Notes: generated from the letters alone by a model not told the origin. A stretch of DNA of 64,000 nucleotides from Parafrankia elaeagni (GCF_000374165.1 NZ_KB893783.1:1-64000); one strand, 5' to 3'. Shown: positions 35,847-45,334, counted from the first letter of the stretch. Numbers and translations: made by a program.

Positions 35847-37708
35847 GGCCCGGTGGCCACGGGACGGCCCGGGTCGGACGACCAGGCTGACCACGAACCC
35901 GGGTAGAGGGCGGCCGAGATCCCGGCGATGGCGAGGGCGGCGACCTCGTGCGCCGCGGTGACGCCCGAGCCGCAGTAGACCCCGACCGGCCGGTCGCCCG
36001 TGGCCGTCCCCAGCGCAGCGAAGCGTTCCCGCAGCTCGTCCGGGGTGCGGAACCGACCGCGGGTGTCCAGGTTGTCACCGGTCGACGCGCTCACCGCGCC
36101 GGGGATGTGGCCAGCGCGGGGGTCGACCGGTTCCACCTCGCCGCGGAAGCGCTCGGGGGCGCGGGCGTCGAGCAGCACGCCGTCGTCGGCGACCCGGGCC
36201 GCGGTGTCAGCGTCGAGGGTGGGCAGGTGACCGGAGCCGAGCACCACGTCACCCGGCGCGGGTGTGACAGCACCGGGTTCCAGGGCGTACCCGGCCTCGC
36301 GCCATGCGGTGAGCGCACCGTCGAGGATGCGGACGTCGGTGAGTCCGGCCCAGCGCAGCAGCCACCAGGCACGGGCCGCGGACAGCCCGCCGTTGTCGTC
36401 GTAGACGACGACCGGCCGGCCGTTGCGCAGGCCCCACCGCCGTGCCGCGCCCTGCAGGTCCGCGACGGTCGGCAGGGGGTGGCGCCCGGCCTGCGGGGTC
36501 GGCGGGGAGGCCAGCTCGGTGTCCAAGTCGACGTAGACGGCGCCGGGCAGGTGCCCGGCCAGGTAGTGGTCCTGCCCGTGCGGGTCGCCGAGAGCCCATC
36601 GGACGTCCAGCAGGACCGGCGGCTGTTCCGCGGCGAGTTCGGCGTGCAGCGTGGCCGCGTCGACGAGGACGACGTCGGAGCCGGAGCCGGAGCCGACGCC
36701 GACGGCCGGCCGCGCCGAGGCGAGCAGGCGGTGGACGGCGTCCTCGCCGAGCAGACCCGGGCCGGCCGCCTCCTGGGCGGCCCGGGCGATGTCGCGCTGC
36801 ACACCGGCGTTGAGTGGGGCCGAGGTGCCGTGCAGGCGGGCGAGCAGCGCGATCTCCCCGTTCAGGAAGTCCGACTCGACGGAGGCGCCGCGCGCCAGGC
36901 TCTGCCAGGTCGAGCTGCCCTGCCGGTCGTGGCCGGCGATCTCGTGATGGACGAGGCCGGACAGGTCGAGCGCGCCTCTGTTGCCGATCACCTCCGTGAC
37001 CTCGACGCCCGCCTCGGCGAGCACCTGGCGGGCCTCTGCCACGAGCGCCTCGGCGAGGGCGTCCCGGGCCGGGCCGGGCCGGTAGACGGCGTCCAGGTTG
37101 TAGCCGAGGTTCCCGAGCAGCTTGCCGGCCTTCCAGCGGTCGACGTCCGGGACGACCTGCACCGCGAAGGCGGCGAGGCGCAGGTCGGCGGCGATGCGGT
37201 CGACCACCGGGCTTGTGCCGCGGGGGGCGAGCCCGAGGTAGAAGGCTCCGACGAGCGGCGCGGACGGGCTGACCACCTCGCCGGGCGTCGAGTAGGAGGA
37301 GGGAATGATCACCACGGCGTCGACGACGGTGTGGAAGCGGCGCAGCGCGGTGCGGGCGTTCTCCAGGCCGTTCTGCAGGAGGACGACGGGAAGGGCCTCG
37401 GCGGCGGTTCCCGCCGGGGCGACGGGGCGCCAGGCCCATGCCGCCAGCAGCGCCTCCGAATCCTGTGACTTCGTCGCCAGAACCAGGACGTCGCCCGCCC
37501 GCAGGTCGATGTCCTCCGGGCCGCCGGCGACGGGGACGGGGATCTTCCGGTCGGAGTCGGGACGGACGTAACGGAGCCCGCTGGCCCGCAGTGCCTCCAG
37601 GTGGGCGCCGCGGGCGACCAGGACGACGTCCGTGCCGGCCTCGTACAGCTGGGCGGCGACCGTGGCACCGACGGCGCCCGCGCCGATGATGACGTACCTG
37701 CTGGTCAT
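35843..37708 (-). CDS. Ketopantoate-reductase-like domain fused to tandem rhodanese (mercaptopyruvate-sulfurtransferase-like)
   Basis: 621 residues. Residues 1 to about 310 are an ApbA/PanE-type 2-dehydropantoate reductase with IGAGAVGATVA, VLVLATKSQD and the substrate Lys region WKAGKLLGNLGYN. Residues from about 345 are two rhodanese domains, the first ending with SAARAWWLLRWAG and the second with the active loop CGSGVTA (Cys579), as in 3-mercaptopyruvate/thiosulfate sulfurtransferases. ATGA overlap upstream and GTGA overlap downstream make it the middle of a three-gene coupled operon. The fusion suggests a linked 2-oxoacid and sulfur step; the substrate is unknown. Confidence 0.87.
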   Translation of the reverse strand: MTSRYVIIGAGAVGATVAAQLYEAGTDVVLVARGAHLEALRASGLRYVRPDSDRKIPVPVAGGPEDIDLRAGDVLVLATKSQDSEALLAAWAWRPVAPAGTAAEALPVVLLQNGLENARTALRRFHTVVDAVVIIPSSYSTPGEVVSPSAPLVGAFYLGLAPRGTSPVVDRIAADLRLAAFAVQVVPDVDRWKAGKLLGNLGYNLDAVYRPGPARDALAEALVAEARQVLAEAGVEVTEVIGNRGALDLSGLVHHEIAGHDRQGSSTWQSLARGASVESDFLNGEIALLARLHGTSAPLNAGVQRDIARAAQEAAGPGLLGEDAVHRLLASARPAVGVGSGSGSDVVLVDAATLHAELAAEQPPVLLDVRWALGDPHGQDHYLAGHLPGAVYVDLDTELASPPTPQAGRHPLPTVADLQGAARRWGLRNGRPVVVYDDNGGLSAARAWWLLRWAGLTDVRILDGALTAWREAGYALEPGAVTPAPGDVVLGSGHLPTLDADTAARVADDGVLLDARAPERFRGEVEPVDPRAGHIPGAVSASTGDNLDTRGRFRTPDELRERFAALGTATGDRPVGVYCGSGVTAAHEVAALAIAGISAALYPGSWSAWSSDPGRPVATGP

Positions 37709-38535
37709 GCGGTCGCCCAGGCGGCGATCGCCGGAAGCTTCCGGTCAGTCACCCCGGTCACCCCGGTCACCCCGGCCGGCACGCCCTGCTCGCGGGTGGC
37801 GAGGGCGAGGTCGCGCAGCCGTTCCAGGAAGAGGACGACGACCGCGGCGGCGGTGCGGTGGGTGGCGTCGTTGAGCGCGTCGTGCCGGCCGCCGGCGATG
37901 GTCACGAACTCGGCGGACGGGGCTTTCGCGACGCTCTCCCTCGCCACGCGGACCGGGCTGACCAGGTCGGCCGCGCCGTGGACTGCGAGCACCGGCACCT
38001 GGACCCGCCCGAGGTCGGCGGCCGCGAACCAGCCGGCCGGGACGGGGGTGAGCAGCGAGCCGCGCCGGACCTGCGGGTCGTTGCTGAGCCGGGACTGGTG
38101 GGTGGGGCAGGCAGTGCGCTCGGCGAGCTCGCTGTCCCAGCCGCTGGCGGAGGCGGCGTGCTCCCCGGCCGGGAGGCCGGCCAGGACGAGGCCGTCGACG
38201 GGGTTCTGCGTGCCGGTGCCGGCGGTGGCCAGCGCGGCGACGAAGGTCGCACCCGCGTCGGAGCCGGCCAGCACCCGTGGGCCCGGCAGGTCGGGGTCGT
38301 CGAGCAGCTCGCGGACCCGGGCCCGGACACCGGCCTCGTCCGCGGTGGGGTCGCCGACCACGCGGACCTTGTAACCGTCGGAGGCGATGCGGGTACCGAA
38401 CCGCTCGTACACACCGGGGTGCTCCCCGCGGCCGGCGACGAGGATCACCGTTCCGCGCGGGGCGACCGCGGGCGGATTGTCCCACGCGCTGACCGCGGCG
38501 GAGGGAGCTTCCTGGACAAACGGAGAGGAGGTCAT
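37705..38535 (-). CDS. Alpha/beta-hydrolase-fold protein with Asp at the nucleophile elbow
   Basis: 276 residues. GTVILVAGRGEHPGVYERFG is an oxyanion-type start, VPVLAVHGAADLVSP holds the acid, and GGRHDALND the His. The elbow reads LAGSDAGATF, i.e. G-S-D-A-G, with Asp where esterases have Ser, as in haloalkane dehalogenases and epoxide hydrolases. A Gly-Val-Thr repeat near the C-terminus comes from three 9-bp DNA units (37748-37774). It is the first gene of the coupled operon, and divergent from the LysR gene. Confidence 0.82.
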   Translation of the reverse strand: MTSSPFVQEAPSAAVSAWDNPPAVAPRGTVILVAGRGEHPGVYERFGTRIASDGYKVRVVGDPTADEAGVRARVRELLDDPDLPGPRVLAGSDAGATFVAALATAGTGTQNPVDGLVLAGLPAGEHAASASGWDSELAERTACPTHQSRLSNDPQVRRGSLLTPVPAGWFAAADLGRVQVPVLAVHGAADLVSPVRVARESVAKAPSAEFVTIAGGRHDALNDATHRTAAAVVVLFLERLRDLALATREQGVPAGVTGVTGVTDRKLPAIAAWATA

Positions 38536-38874
38536 CGGTGCCTGTCCTGTCGTGGGGAGAGATCGGGCGTCGCCGGGCAGGCGGCAGCATCCCGGACCGG
38601 CCGGGCCCGGGAACAGGGAGAGCGGCAGCGGCGTCGAGGGCTGTCGCAGTCGGGTGCGCGGAGCTCTTCAGGAGCGGAGCACTCAGGAAACGCGACAGGA
38701 GGTCGAGCTGACACGACCGAAGTCGACGGTCCGGCGGCGGGTCAGGTGGGTGACGGGGTTCCCCGCCAGCAGCCCGCTCCTGCTCCGGTGGGCTCTTCCC
38801 GGCATGTCTACCAGAATGGTTGGAAATATTGCGGCTGTAAAGCGCGGCTTCGCGATCAAAACGATCAGTAATCG

Positions 38875-38891
38875 TGATAGATCATCTATCA
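38875..38891. promoter_or_regulatory. Perfect 17-bp palindrome, candidate LysR operator
   Basis: TGATAGAT-C-ATCTATCA overlaps the first base of the LysR ATG. It contains ATA-N7-TAT, the kind of dyad LysR proteins bind, and lies between the LysR gene and the divergent hydrolase/fusion/oxidase operon. Confidence 0.6.
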
Positions 38892-39772
38892 TGGCTGCCG
38901 TGTCCCCTGTGCTCGACCTGGTTGCGCTGCGCAGCCTGGTGGCGATCGCCGACTGCGGCGGATTCCGCCGCGCCGCGGAGGCGCTCAGCGTGTCGCAGTC
39001 CGCCGTCAGCCAGCATGTGCGCCGGTTGGAGAAGGTCGTGGGCAGGCCCCTGGTCGAGCCGGCCGGCCGGGGCGCCCGCCTCACGCCGGAGGGCGAGCTG
39101 CTGCTCTCCGCCGGGCGGCGGATCCTCGCCGTGCACGACGACGCCCTCGACCTGCTGGGGGTCGGCGCCCCCGTCCCGCAGGCCGCCCTCGCCGTCGGTT
39201 CCACCGAGCACGCCGCCGACCACCTGATCCCCCGGGTGATGGAGACCCTCGCGGAGGGCTTCCCGGGGGCGGAGGTCAGGTTCCGCATCGACCGCGGCGC
39301 GCGGCTCGTCCAGGCACTCGAGCGGGGCACGCTCGACGTCGCCGTCCTGGTCGGCACGGCCAGCGGCCCGGCGGGCCAGGTGGCGGGCGAGCTGCCGCTG
39401 GCGTGGTACTCGGCGCCTGGCTGGGACGTGCCGCCCCCGGAACGCCCGTTGCCCCTGGTCGCGGTGGACGAGCCGTGCACCATCCGCACGCAGGCCCTGA
39501 CCTCCCTCGCCCGGGCCGGCCGCGCCGCGTCGGTGGTGGGAGAGGCGGGGTATCTCGCCGGGGTGCTGCACGCGGCCCGGGCCGGGGTGGGGGTGGCCCT
39601 GCTCGCGGACGTCGGCCCGCCGCCGCAGGGCCTGGAGCGGCGGGCGGACCTGCCGGCGGTCGCCCCGGAGCCGATGCAGGTCCGCCTTCGCCGCGGGGCC
39701 TCGCCGCGGCTGGCGCGCCTGGTCGCCGCGGCGGTCGCCGGCACGCTCGCGGCGAGTCGGGTGCCGGCCTGA
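38891..39772 (+). CDS. LysR-family transcriptional regulator
   Basis: 293 residues. The N-terminal winged helix (about 9-65) has CGGFRRAAEALSVSQSAVSQ and LEKVVGRPLVEPAGRG; the C-terminal part is a LysR effector-binding domain. It is divergent from the alpha/beta-hydrolase operon and probably controls it through the palindrome at 38875-38891. No ribosome-binding site is evident before the ATG, so translation may be leaderless or start elsewhere. Confidence 0.88.
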   Translation: MAAVSPVLDLVALRSLVAIADCGGFRRAAEALSVSQSAVSQHVRRLEKVVGRPLVEPAGRGARLTPEGELLLSAGRRILAVHDDALDLLGVGAPVPQAALAVGSTEHAADHLIPRVMETLAEGFPGAEVRFRIDRGARLVQALERGTLDVAVLVGTASGPAGQVAGELPLAWYSAPGWDVPPPERPLPLVAVDEPCTIRTQALTSLARAGRAASVVGEAGYLAGVLHAARAGVGVALLADVGPPPQGLERRADLPAVAPEPMQVRLRRGASPRLARLVAAAVAGTLAASRVPA

Positions 39773-39788
39773 CCGTCTCCGCCGGGTG

Positions 39789-40232
39789 TCAGCCGCCGCT
39801 GGCGGGCTCCAGCACGAAGACGGGAATGACCCGGTCGGTCTTCTTCTGGTACTCGGCGTAGTCGGGCCAGGCCGCGACGGCGCGCTCCCACCAGAGAGCC
39901 TTCTCCTCCCCGGTCACCTCGCGCGCGGTCATGTCCTGCCGGGTCGGGCCGTCCTGCAGCTCGACCAGGGGCTGGGCGAGGACGTTGTGGTACCAGACCG
40001 GGTGTTGCGGAGCGCCGCCCAGGGACGCCACGATCGCGTAGCGGCCGTCGTGCTCCACCCGCATCAACGGGCTTTTGCGGATCTTGCCCGACTTCGCGCC
40101 GACCGTGGTCAGGATGATCACGGGGACGCCGCGCAGCTCCGTCCCACGGGTCCCACCGGAGCTCTCGTACTCCTCGACCTGCTTGCGCACCCACTCGCTC
40201 GGGCTCGGTTCGTATTCACCAGTCAACGGCAT
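39789..40232 (-). CDS. Deazaflavin (F420)-dependent nitroreductase, Ddn family
   Basis: 147 residues. [36 protein letters not shown] and the C-terminal [10 protein letters not shown] are the hallmarks of the Ddn/Rv3547 split-barrel family that uses reduced F420. Substrates are commonly quinones. The ATG at 40232 is favoured over 40247. It is convergent with the LysR gene. A second paralogue is at 47223-47648. Confidence 0.9.
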   Translation of the reverse strand: MPLTGEYEPSPSEWVRKQVEEYESSGGTRGTELRGVPVIILTTVGAKSGKIRKSPLMRVEHDGRYAIVASLGGAPQHPVWYHNVLAQPLVELQDGPTRQDMTAREVTGEEKALWWERAVAAWPDYAEYQKKTDRVIPVFVLEPASGG

Positions 40233-40247
40233 GCAGTGAGTCAACAC

Positions 40248-40759
40248 CGCTGGTAGAAACTCCCTTCCCGTCCGGAGCGGAAAACCCGTGGAGTGTCGGC
40301 TTCGTGCGCTGCTGTGATCGCCGTGTTGCCGTCGGGAAACTCTCGGGTGATGCGCGTCGCATTACGCCCGGCCTGCGTCGGGTGCTGATCGGGCGGTGGG
40401 GCCGTTGCGGGAGTTCCGCTGGTTGGCGTTGAGATGCCAACGCGGCGATGAGGTTTATGAGTAATGGTGTTTCTTGTGATCTTTTAGTGAGTTCTGGGTG
40501 GGGTCGAGGGGGTCGCCCGGGTGGGTGTCGTGGTTCTGCCGGCCTGCCGGTCGGCTAGGTGAGGCCATCCGGTCGAGGGCGGTCGGGTGGTCGGTATGTT
40601 CGTTCTGCCAGCTGTTGGCGGCCTCGGTCGACAAGGCCTCGGGGCCTGCCCGGACGCGCACCTTCCCGCTCTGTCACCCGTATCTGGCGCGGGCTGGCGC
40701 GCGGGTGAGGGCAACGCTGTCCGTTTTCCTGGGTGACGCGGAATCTGGAAGGTGGATCT
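40248..40759. other. Gene-free stretch upstream of the orphan binding protein
   Basis: About 510 bases with no supportable gene. There is a 6-bp-stem hairpin around GTTGGC/GCCAAC near 40422-40441 and a locally AT-richer patch at about 40450-40490 that may hold a promoter for the binding-protein gene. Confidence 0.4.
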
Positions 40760-42016
40760 GTGCTGGTGTTGGGGAAGAGGTTCGGCCGGCGGCAGTCGGC
40801 CGGCGCGGCGGTGGTGACGGCCGTGATGACGACCGTCATGGCCACCGCCTGCGGCTCCGGGGGGTCCACCAGCGTCGAGGCGACGGCGGACACCTGCTCG
40901 CCGGGGGTCACGGACGACCAGGTCACGGTGGGGATCCTGTACCCGGACACCGGCCTGCTCTCGTCGGAGTTCACCGGCTACCGGTTCGGCGTCGAGGCCC
41001 GCCTGAAGGCGGCGAACGCCGCTGGTGGCGTCGACGGCCGGGAGATCACGGCGGTCTGGCGCGACGACAAGTTCACCCCGGCCGGCAACGTGCAGGCCGC
41101 TCGTGACCTGCTCCGCGACAACGTGTTCGCCGTCCTGGAGTACACGGCGTACTCCCAGGAGTCCGCCGGGCTGCTCCACGAGGAGGGCGTTCCCGTCCTG
41201 GGGGTCGCGGACGAGCCGATCTGGGCGGACAACAGCAACATGTTCCCGCTCGCCTACCTGCTGGACGACTCCGACGCGACGACGACGCTGGGTGCCTTCG
41301 TCAGCGCCCAGGGCGGCACCAGCGCGGCGGTCGTCGCCACGTCGATCACGACGTCGGCCCGGCTGTACGCCGAGGCGGCACGCAGGAGCCTGGAGGCGGC
41401 CGGCGTCCGGGTGGCGTACATGGACACTGACGCCACGACCTACAGCCCCCAGCTGGTGGACCGGATCGTCCGCAGCGGCGCGGACTCGATCATCTCGCTC
41501 ACCCCCTTCGACATCTACACGGCCGCGCTGGCCGAGGCGTCGGAGGCGGGGCGCCCGTTCACCGTGGCAGTCTCGCCCATGGCCTACAACGCGAGCCTGC
41601 TCGGCACGGAGACCGCCCGCGCGCTGGCCGGCACCTACGCCCCGGTGGGGTTCACCGCGATCGAGCGGAAGCTGCCCGCCCAGACCGACTACCTGTCGGC
41701 GATGAGCACCTACGCGCCGGAGATGCAGCCGGCCACCCAGCTCAGCTCGATCTACGGCTACATCGCCGCGGACATGTTCGTACGCGGCCTGGAGACACAG
41801 GACGGGTGCCCGACGCGGGCGTCGTTCATCCAGGGCATGCGTGGGATCACCTCCTACGACGGTGCCGGCCTGCTCAACCAGAAGATCGACTTCTCGGCAC
41901 CCGAGCGGGCGATGGACCCGTGCACCGACTTCGTCCGGCTCTCAGCCGGCGGTGACGCCTTCGAGCCGGTCGGTACCGGGCCGGTCTGCGGGCAGCCGCT
42001 GCGCGCGGCGGGCTGA
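40760..42016 (+). CDS. ABC-transporter substrate-binding protein, branched-chain amino acid/amide type
   Basis: 418 residues from GTG at 40760 with GGAAGGTGG upstream. A signal sequence with a candidate lipobox Cys (VMATAC) is followed by the two-lobe type I binding fold: VGILYPDTGLLSSEF, RDDKFTPAGNVQAARDLL and IISLTPFDIYTAALAEA. Such proteins deliver amino acids, urea or amides to ABC permeases. No permease or ATPase is adjacent, so it may share the liv system or act as a sensor. Confidence 0.85.
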   Translation: MLVLGKRFGRRQSAGAAVVTAVMTTVMATACGSGGSTSVEATADTCSPGVTDDQVTVGILYPDTGLLSSEFTGYRFGVEARLKAANAAGGVDGREITAVWRDDKFTPAGNVQAARDLLRDNVFAVLEYTAYSQESAGLLHEEGVPVLGVADEPIWADNSNMFPLAYLLDDSDATTTLGAFVSAQGGTSAAVVATSITTSARLYAEAARRSLEAAGVRVAYMDTDATTYSPQLVDRIVRSGADSIISLTPFDIYTAALAEASEAGRPFTVAVSPMAYNASLLGTETARALAGTYAPVGFTAIERKLPAQTDYLSAMSTYAPEMQPATQLSSIYGYIAADMFVRGLETQDGCPTRASFIQGMRGITSYDGAGLLNQKIDFSAPERAMDPCTDFVRLSAGGDAFEPVGTGPVCGQPLRAAG

Positions 42017-42140
42017 GCCCCGGCGCGGCCAGCGTCAGCGGGAGACGGTGAGGGCCGGCCAGGCCGCGCGCAGTGCCGGCAGCAGCGGCCGAGCTCCTCC
42101 TCCTGCCCAGCTTCCGCCGGCCGACGCGCACAGGTGGCCG

Positions 42141-44642
42141 TCATCGGTGGAGGCCGCGCCGGCCGCGCCGGCCGAACCGGCCGCGCCGGCCGAACCGGCC
42201 GCGCCGGCCGAACCGGCCGCGCCGGCCGAACCGGCCGAGAAGGCCGCGCCGCTCGCGCCGGTGGAACACCTGGACGGCGAGGGTGGGCAGGTCGAGTCGG
42301 ACGGTGTCCCCGCGGGGTGACAGTGCCCGCCTGCCTGTGACGGCGGCCCGCCCGCCGAACGGCGCGGCGTCGGTGGTCAGCACCGGGCGCCAGCGCGGGC
42401 CGGACAGTGCCGGGTGGGACAGGACGAACCCAGGGGTCGGCTCGTCCCGCAGGCTCGCCACCACGAGGAACTCCTCGTCCCCGGCCCAGCGCCGGAACGC
42501 CACGACCCGGGCCGCGTCGTCGGTGCCGACGATCTGCACGGCCCGGGAGCGCAGCGCCGGCTGACACAGTCGCAGCGTGACCAGGGCCTGGTAGCAGGCG
42601 AACAGCCCGGCGCCGGGGCCGGCCCGCAGCCCGGCGAGATCCTCCTTGGCCTCGGTGAACCGGTCATGCAGGTAGGGCTTGGCCGCGCCCAGCTCGTCGC
42701 CCATCAGGAACATCGGGGTCCCGGGGGAGAGCAGGGCCAGTGCGGCGACGCAGCGCAGGCGGGCGTACGCGTACCAGGCGGTCTCGCCGTGCAGGGGAGC
42801 GTGGTCGACGGCGACGAGGATGTTGCGGGCCGACTGCTCGGCGTTCCCGGCCTCGTCGTGGCTCTCCGTGTAGACCACCGTGTGGTCTGCCGCTGCGGTG
42901 AGTGCGGTGGCGAACTGGCCCATCGCCAGCGGGCCGCCCTGGCCGCGGCCGGCGGTGTGCAACAGCCGGGCGTGGCCGTGCCCGTTCCTGCCGTCGCCGA
43001 TCAGGTGATGGTAGAAGCCGGCGTACCAGCGGGCGTCGAAGCCGAGCCCGCCAGCCTCGGCGGGCCTGGTCACCTCCGCCCAGCCGGAGTGGTCCTCGGC
43101 GACGAGGATCACCCGCGGGTCGATGATGCGCAGCGTCTGGCACAGCTCGCGCAGGAACTTGCGGCCGGCGATGTTCGCCGCCGGAACGGTGGTGCCGTCC
43201 GCATGCAGACTGTTGTAGGCGTGGATCGAGGTGGTCTGGTCCACCCGCAGCCCGTCGATGTGGAACTCGTCGAGCAGCGCCGCCGCGCTCGCGATGAACA
43301 GCGCCCGGACGTTCTCGTCGTGGTAACGCGGCGCCCAGCCGGAGGAGATGTTGTCCAGATAGCCGCCGTCCGGGTGTGGATGGTCGGCCTCGGTGCCCTC
43401 GTACCAGTAGTAGATGTTGCGGCTCGGCGCCACGCTGTCGACCTGCCAGGCGCTGCGCTGCGCGTTCGGGCTGTAGTGGTTGTAGACGACGTCCATCAGG
43501 ACGGCGATGCCGCGCTGGTGGCAGGCCCGGACGAATCCGCGCAGGGCCTCGCGCCCCCCGGCGCTCTGCTTGACGGCCAGCAGGTGCGAGCTGCCGTAGC
43601 CCCAGGACCGCGTCCCGCTGAACTCGGCCATCGGGAGCAGTTCGACGGCGTTGACACCCAGCTCGGTGAGGTGGTCCAGGAACGCCAGCGCATCGGCGAA
43701 GGTGCCGGCACCGGTGTGCCCGAAGCCGAGCGCGCCCACGTGCAGCTCGTAGACGACCAGGTCCTCGACCCGGCGTGGGACAGGCCGGGCCGGGTCGAAC
43801 TCGTCCGCCCAGAACCGCGCGTCCTCACGGTTGTCGACGACGACCGAGCAGCTCACGGCCCCGTCGAGGTCCGCTGCCAGTCCGCCGTAGCGGGCACCGC
43901 ACGGGTCGACGTCGCCGGTGCCGCGCTGGCGCAGCGAGTACATGTCGGACCGCCAGGCCACCGACCCGTCGTCACGTACGACCCGGTAGGCGTAGCAGCG
44001 CCCGACCCAGTCGGCGAAGCCGGGGGCGGCGGCCTCCCACCAGCCGTCCGGCAGCCGGCGCATCGGCAGCCGGGTGAGGAGCTCGTCCTCGCCGTGGCCG
44101 TCGTCGGCGATGTAGCCGCCCGGCCCGGCGAAGGCCACCTCCACGGAGCGGGCATGCGGCGCCCACATCCGGAAGCGGATCCGTTCCTCGGCGCCGGGCC
44201 CCTGAACGACGCGGCGCGCCCCGTTGTGCCGGTGGCTCGCCAGCCGGAACTCGGCCCGCGCCACCGGCCCGCCGTCCGGCGCGATCATGATCTGGCGGAC
44301 CTGGGCGGTGGCCTGCGGGTCCGCGACCTCGGCGGGGACACCCCACACCCGCGAGCCGTCGGGACGGTGCAGCGACACACCCCAGTCGGCCGTCCACGCG
44401 GTGGTGGCGTCGAGGGTGACCGAGGCACGGAAGGCGGCGCAGCCGTCCTCGGCGGTGAAGCGCTCCATCGGGGTGGACGACCAGTCGGCGGCGGGGCGGC
44501 CGGCCTGGTCCCAGCTGCCGACCAGCTCCGCCTCGGCCGCGATCGGCCGCCCGGTTCCCGTCAGGTAGACGAAGTCGACGCGGACGGTGCCCGGTGTGTG
44601 GGAGGCCGACGCGTGCGGGTCGGTACTGTGCTCTGTCGTCAT
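42141..44642 (-). CDS. GH13 alpha-glucan enzyme (branching enzyme/alpha-amylase type)
   Basis: 833 residues. An N-terminal CBM48-like region (around 120-200) precedes the GH13 barrel: DVVYNHYSP (region I), GLRVDQTTSI (nucleophile Asp), LVAEDHSGW (acid Glu) and VYTESHDEAGN (region IV). The order and spacing fit glucan branching or trehalose-hydrolase-like enzymes. A C-terminal Arg/Gly/Phe tail of four RFGRRG-type units comes from 18-bp DNA repeats (42159-42230). The start is ambiguous: ATG at 44642 is used, but GTG at 44660 overlaps the upstream stop as GTGA. Confidence 0.85.
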   Translation of the reverse strand: MTTEHSTDPHASASHTPGTVRVDFVYLTGTGRPIAAEAELVGSWDQAGRPAADWSSTPMERFTAEDGCAAFRASVTLDATTAWTADWGVSLHRPDGSRVWGVPAEVADPQATAQVRQIMIAPDGGPVARAEFRLASHRHNGARRVVQGPGAEERIRFRMWAPHARSVEVAFAGPGGYIADDGHGEDELLTRLPMRRLPDGWWEAAAPGFADWVGRCYAYRVVRDDGSVAWRSDMYSLRQRGTGDVDPCGARYGGLAADLDGAVSCSVVVDNREDARFWADEFDPARPVPRRVEDLVVYELHVGALGFGHTGAGTFADALAFLDHLTELGVNAVELLPMAEFSGTRSWGYGSSHLLAVKQSAGGREALRGFVRACHQRGIAVLMDVVYNHYSPNAQRSAWQVDSVAPSRNIYYWYEGTEADHPHPDGGYLDNISSGWAPRYHDENVRALFIASAAALLDEFHIDGLRVDQTTSIHAYNSLHADGTTVPAANIAGRKFLRELCQTLRIIDPRVILVAEDHSGWAEVTRPAEAGGLGFDARWYAGFYHHLIGDGRNGHGHARLLHTAGRGQGGPLAMGQFATALTAAADHTVVYTESHDEAGNAEQSARNILVAVDHAPLHGETAWYAYARLRCVAALALLSPGTPMFLMGDELGAAKPYLHDRFTEAKEDLAGLRAGPGAGLFACYQALVTLRLCQPALRSRAVQIVGTDDAARVVAFRRWAGDEEFLVVASLRDEPTPGFVLSHPALSGPRWRPVLTTDAAPFGGRAAVTGRRALSPRGDTVRLDLPTLAVQVFHRRERRGLLGRFGRRGRFGRRGRFGRRGRFGRRGRRGLHR
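42159..42230. repeat. Four 18-bp tandem repeats in the GH13 3' end
   Basis: The unit CCGGCCGCGCCGGCCGAA is repeated four times exactly, encoding a basic hexapeptide repeat in the minus-strand gene. Confidence 0.85.
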
Positions 44643-44656
44643 CTTTGTCCAGGATG

Positions 44657-45334
44657 TCACCTCTCCGCGAGGTTGGGACGCGCGGGAGCGCCAGCCCGGG
44701 CACGCAGGTGCCAGGCGATCGACACGCTGGTCGCCGCGGCCCACAGGCACCACAGCGAGGTCACGGCGGCCGTCGACACCCAGGCGAGGGCGGCGACCGC
44801 GACCAGGTTCACCGCGCCGAACCGGCGCAGGAACAGCTGGCTGGAGAGCAGGAGCACCCCGCAGGTGCTCACCAGGTACAGCGCGATCGGGACGGCGCCC
44901 GCCCACAGATCCACCGTGTAGGTGATGTGGTGCTCGTCGGCACGGGCCCGCACCGGCCCGGTCACCAGCGCGGCCGCGAGCCAGGCGGCGCACACCGCGC
45001 CCGCGGCCAGCAGCGCCGCCCCGGCCCGCCGCCTGGACGGGGAGCGCTCCAGCGCCAGCATTACCACCGGTACGTACACCGGGAGGATCACGAGGGCGAA
45101 GGTCAGGTAGACCGCGGTGGCAGCGGATCTCGCCGCCGCGCTGGCCCCGGGATCAACGAAGTCCCCGCGCACGCCCCACCAGACGAACGCCTCGGTCAGT
45201 GAGTGCGCCGCGAACAGGACCGGGAGCGCCGCGAGCGGCAGGGAGGCGCGGTCGTGGACGTGGCGCAGCGCGTCCACCCCCACCGCGCCGATCGCGACGG
45301 CCGCGACGACATCCACCTCGGGTGCGAAGCACAT
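44657..45334 (-). CDS. Membrane protein of the DUF6629 type
   Basis: 225 residues from ATG at 45334 (GGAGGGAC upstream). MCFAPEVDVVAAVAIGAVGV with the VDALRHV motif is characteristic of this family. Seven or so hydrophobic helices follow, with HSLTEAFVWWG after the second. The stop overlaps a possible GTG start of the GH13 gene, so the two are cotranscribed. Function unknown. Confidence 0.75.
   Translation of the reverse strand: MCFAPEVDVVAAVAIGAVGVDALRHVHDRASLPLAALPVLFAAHSLTEAFVWWGVRGDFVDPGASAAARSAATAVYLTFALVILPVYVPVVMLALERSPSRRRAGAALLAAGAVCAAWLAAALVTGPVRARADEHHITYTVDLWAGAVPIALYLVSTCGVLLLSSQLFLRRFGAVNLVAVAALAWVSTAAVTSLWCLWAAATSVSIAWHLRARAGAPARPNLAER

Noticed and set aside
42159-42230. Possible CRISPR-like array
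   Set aside because: The 18-bp units are contiguous without spacers and lie in frame inside a gene, so they are a tandem coding repeat. No CRISPR array was seen anywhere in the window.
42414-44921. 835-residue plus-strand ORF
   Set aside because: Antisense to the GH13 gene, which has all catalytic motifs.
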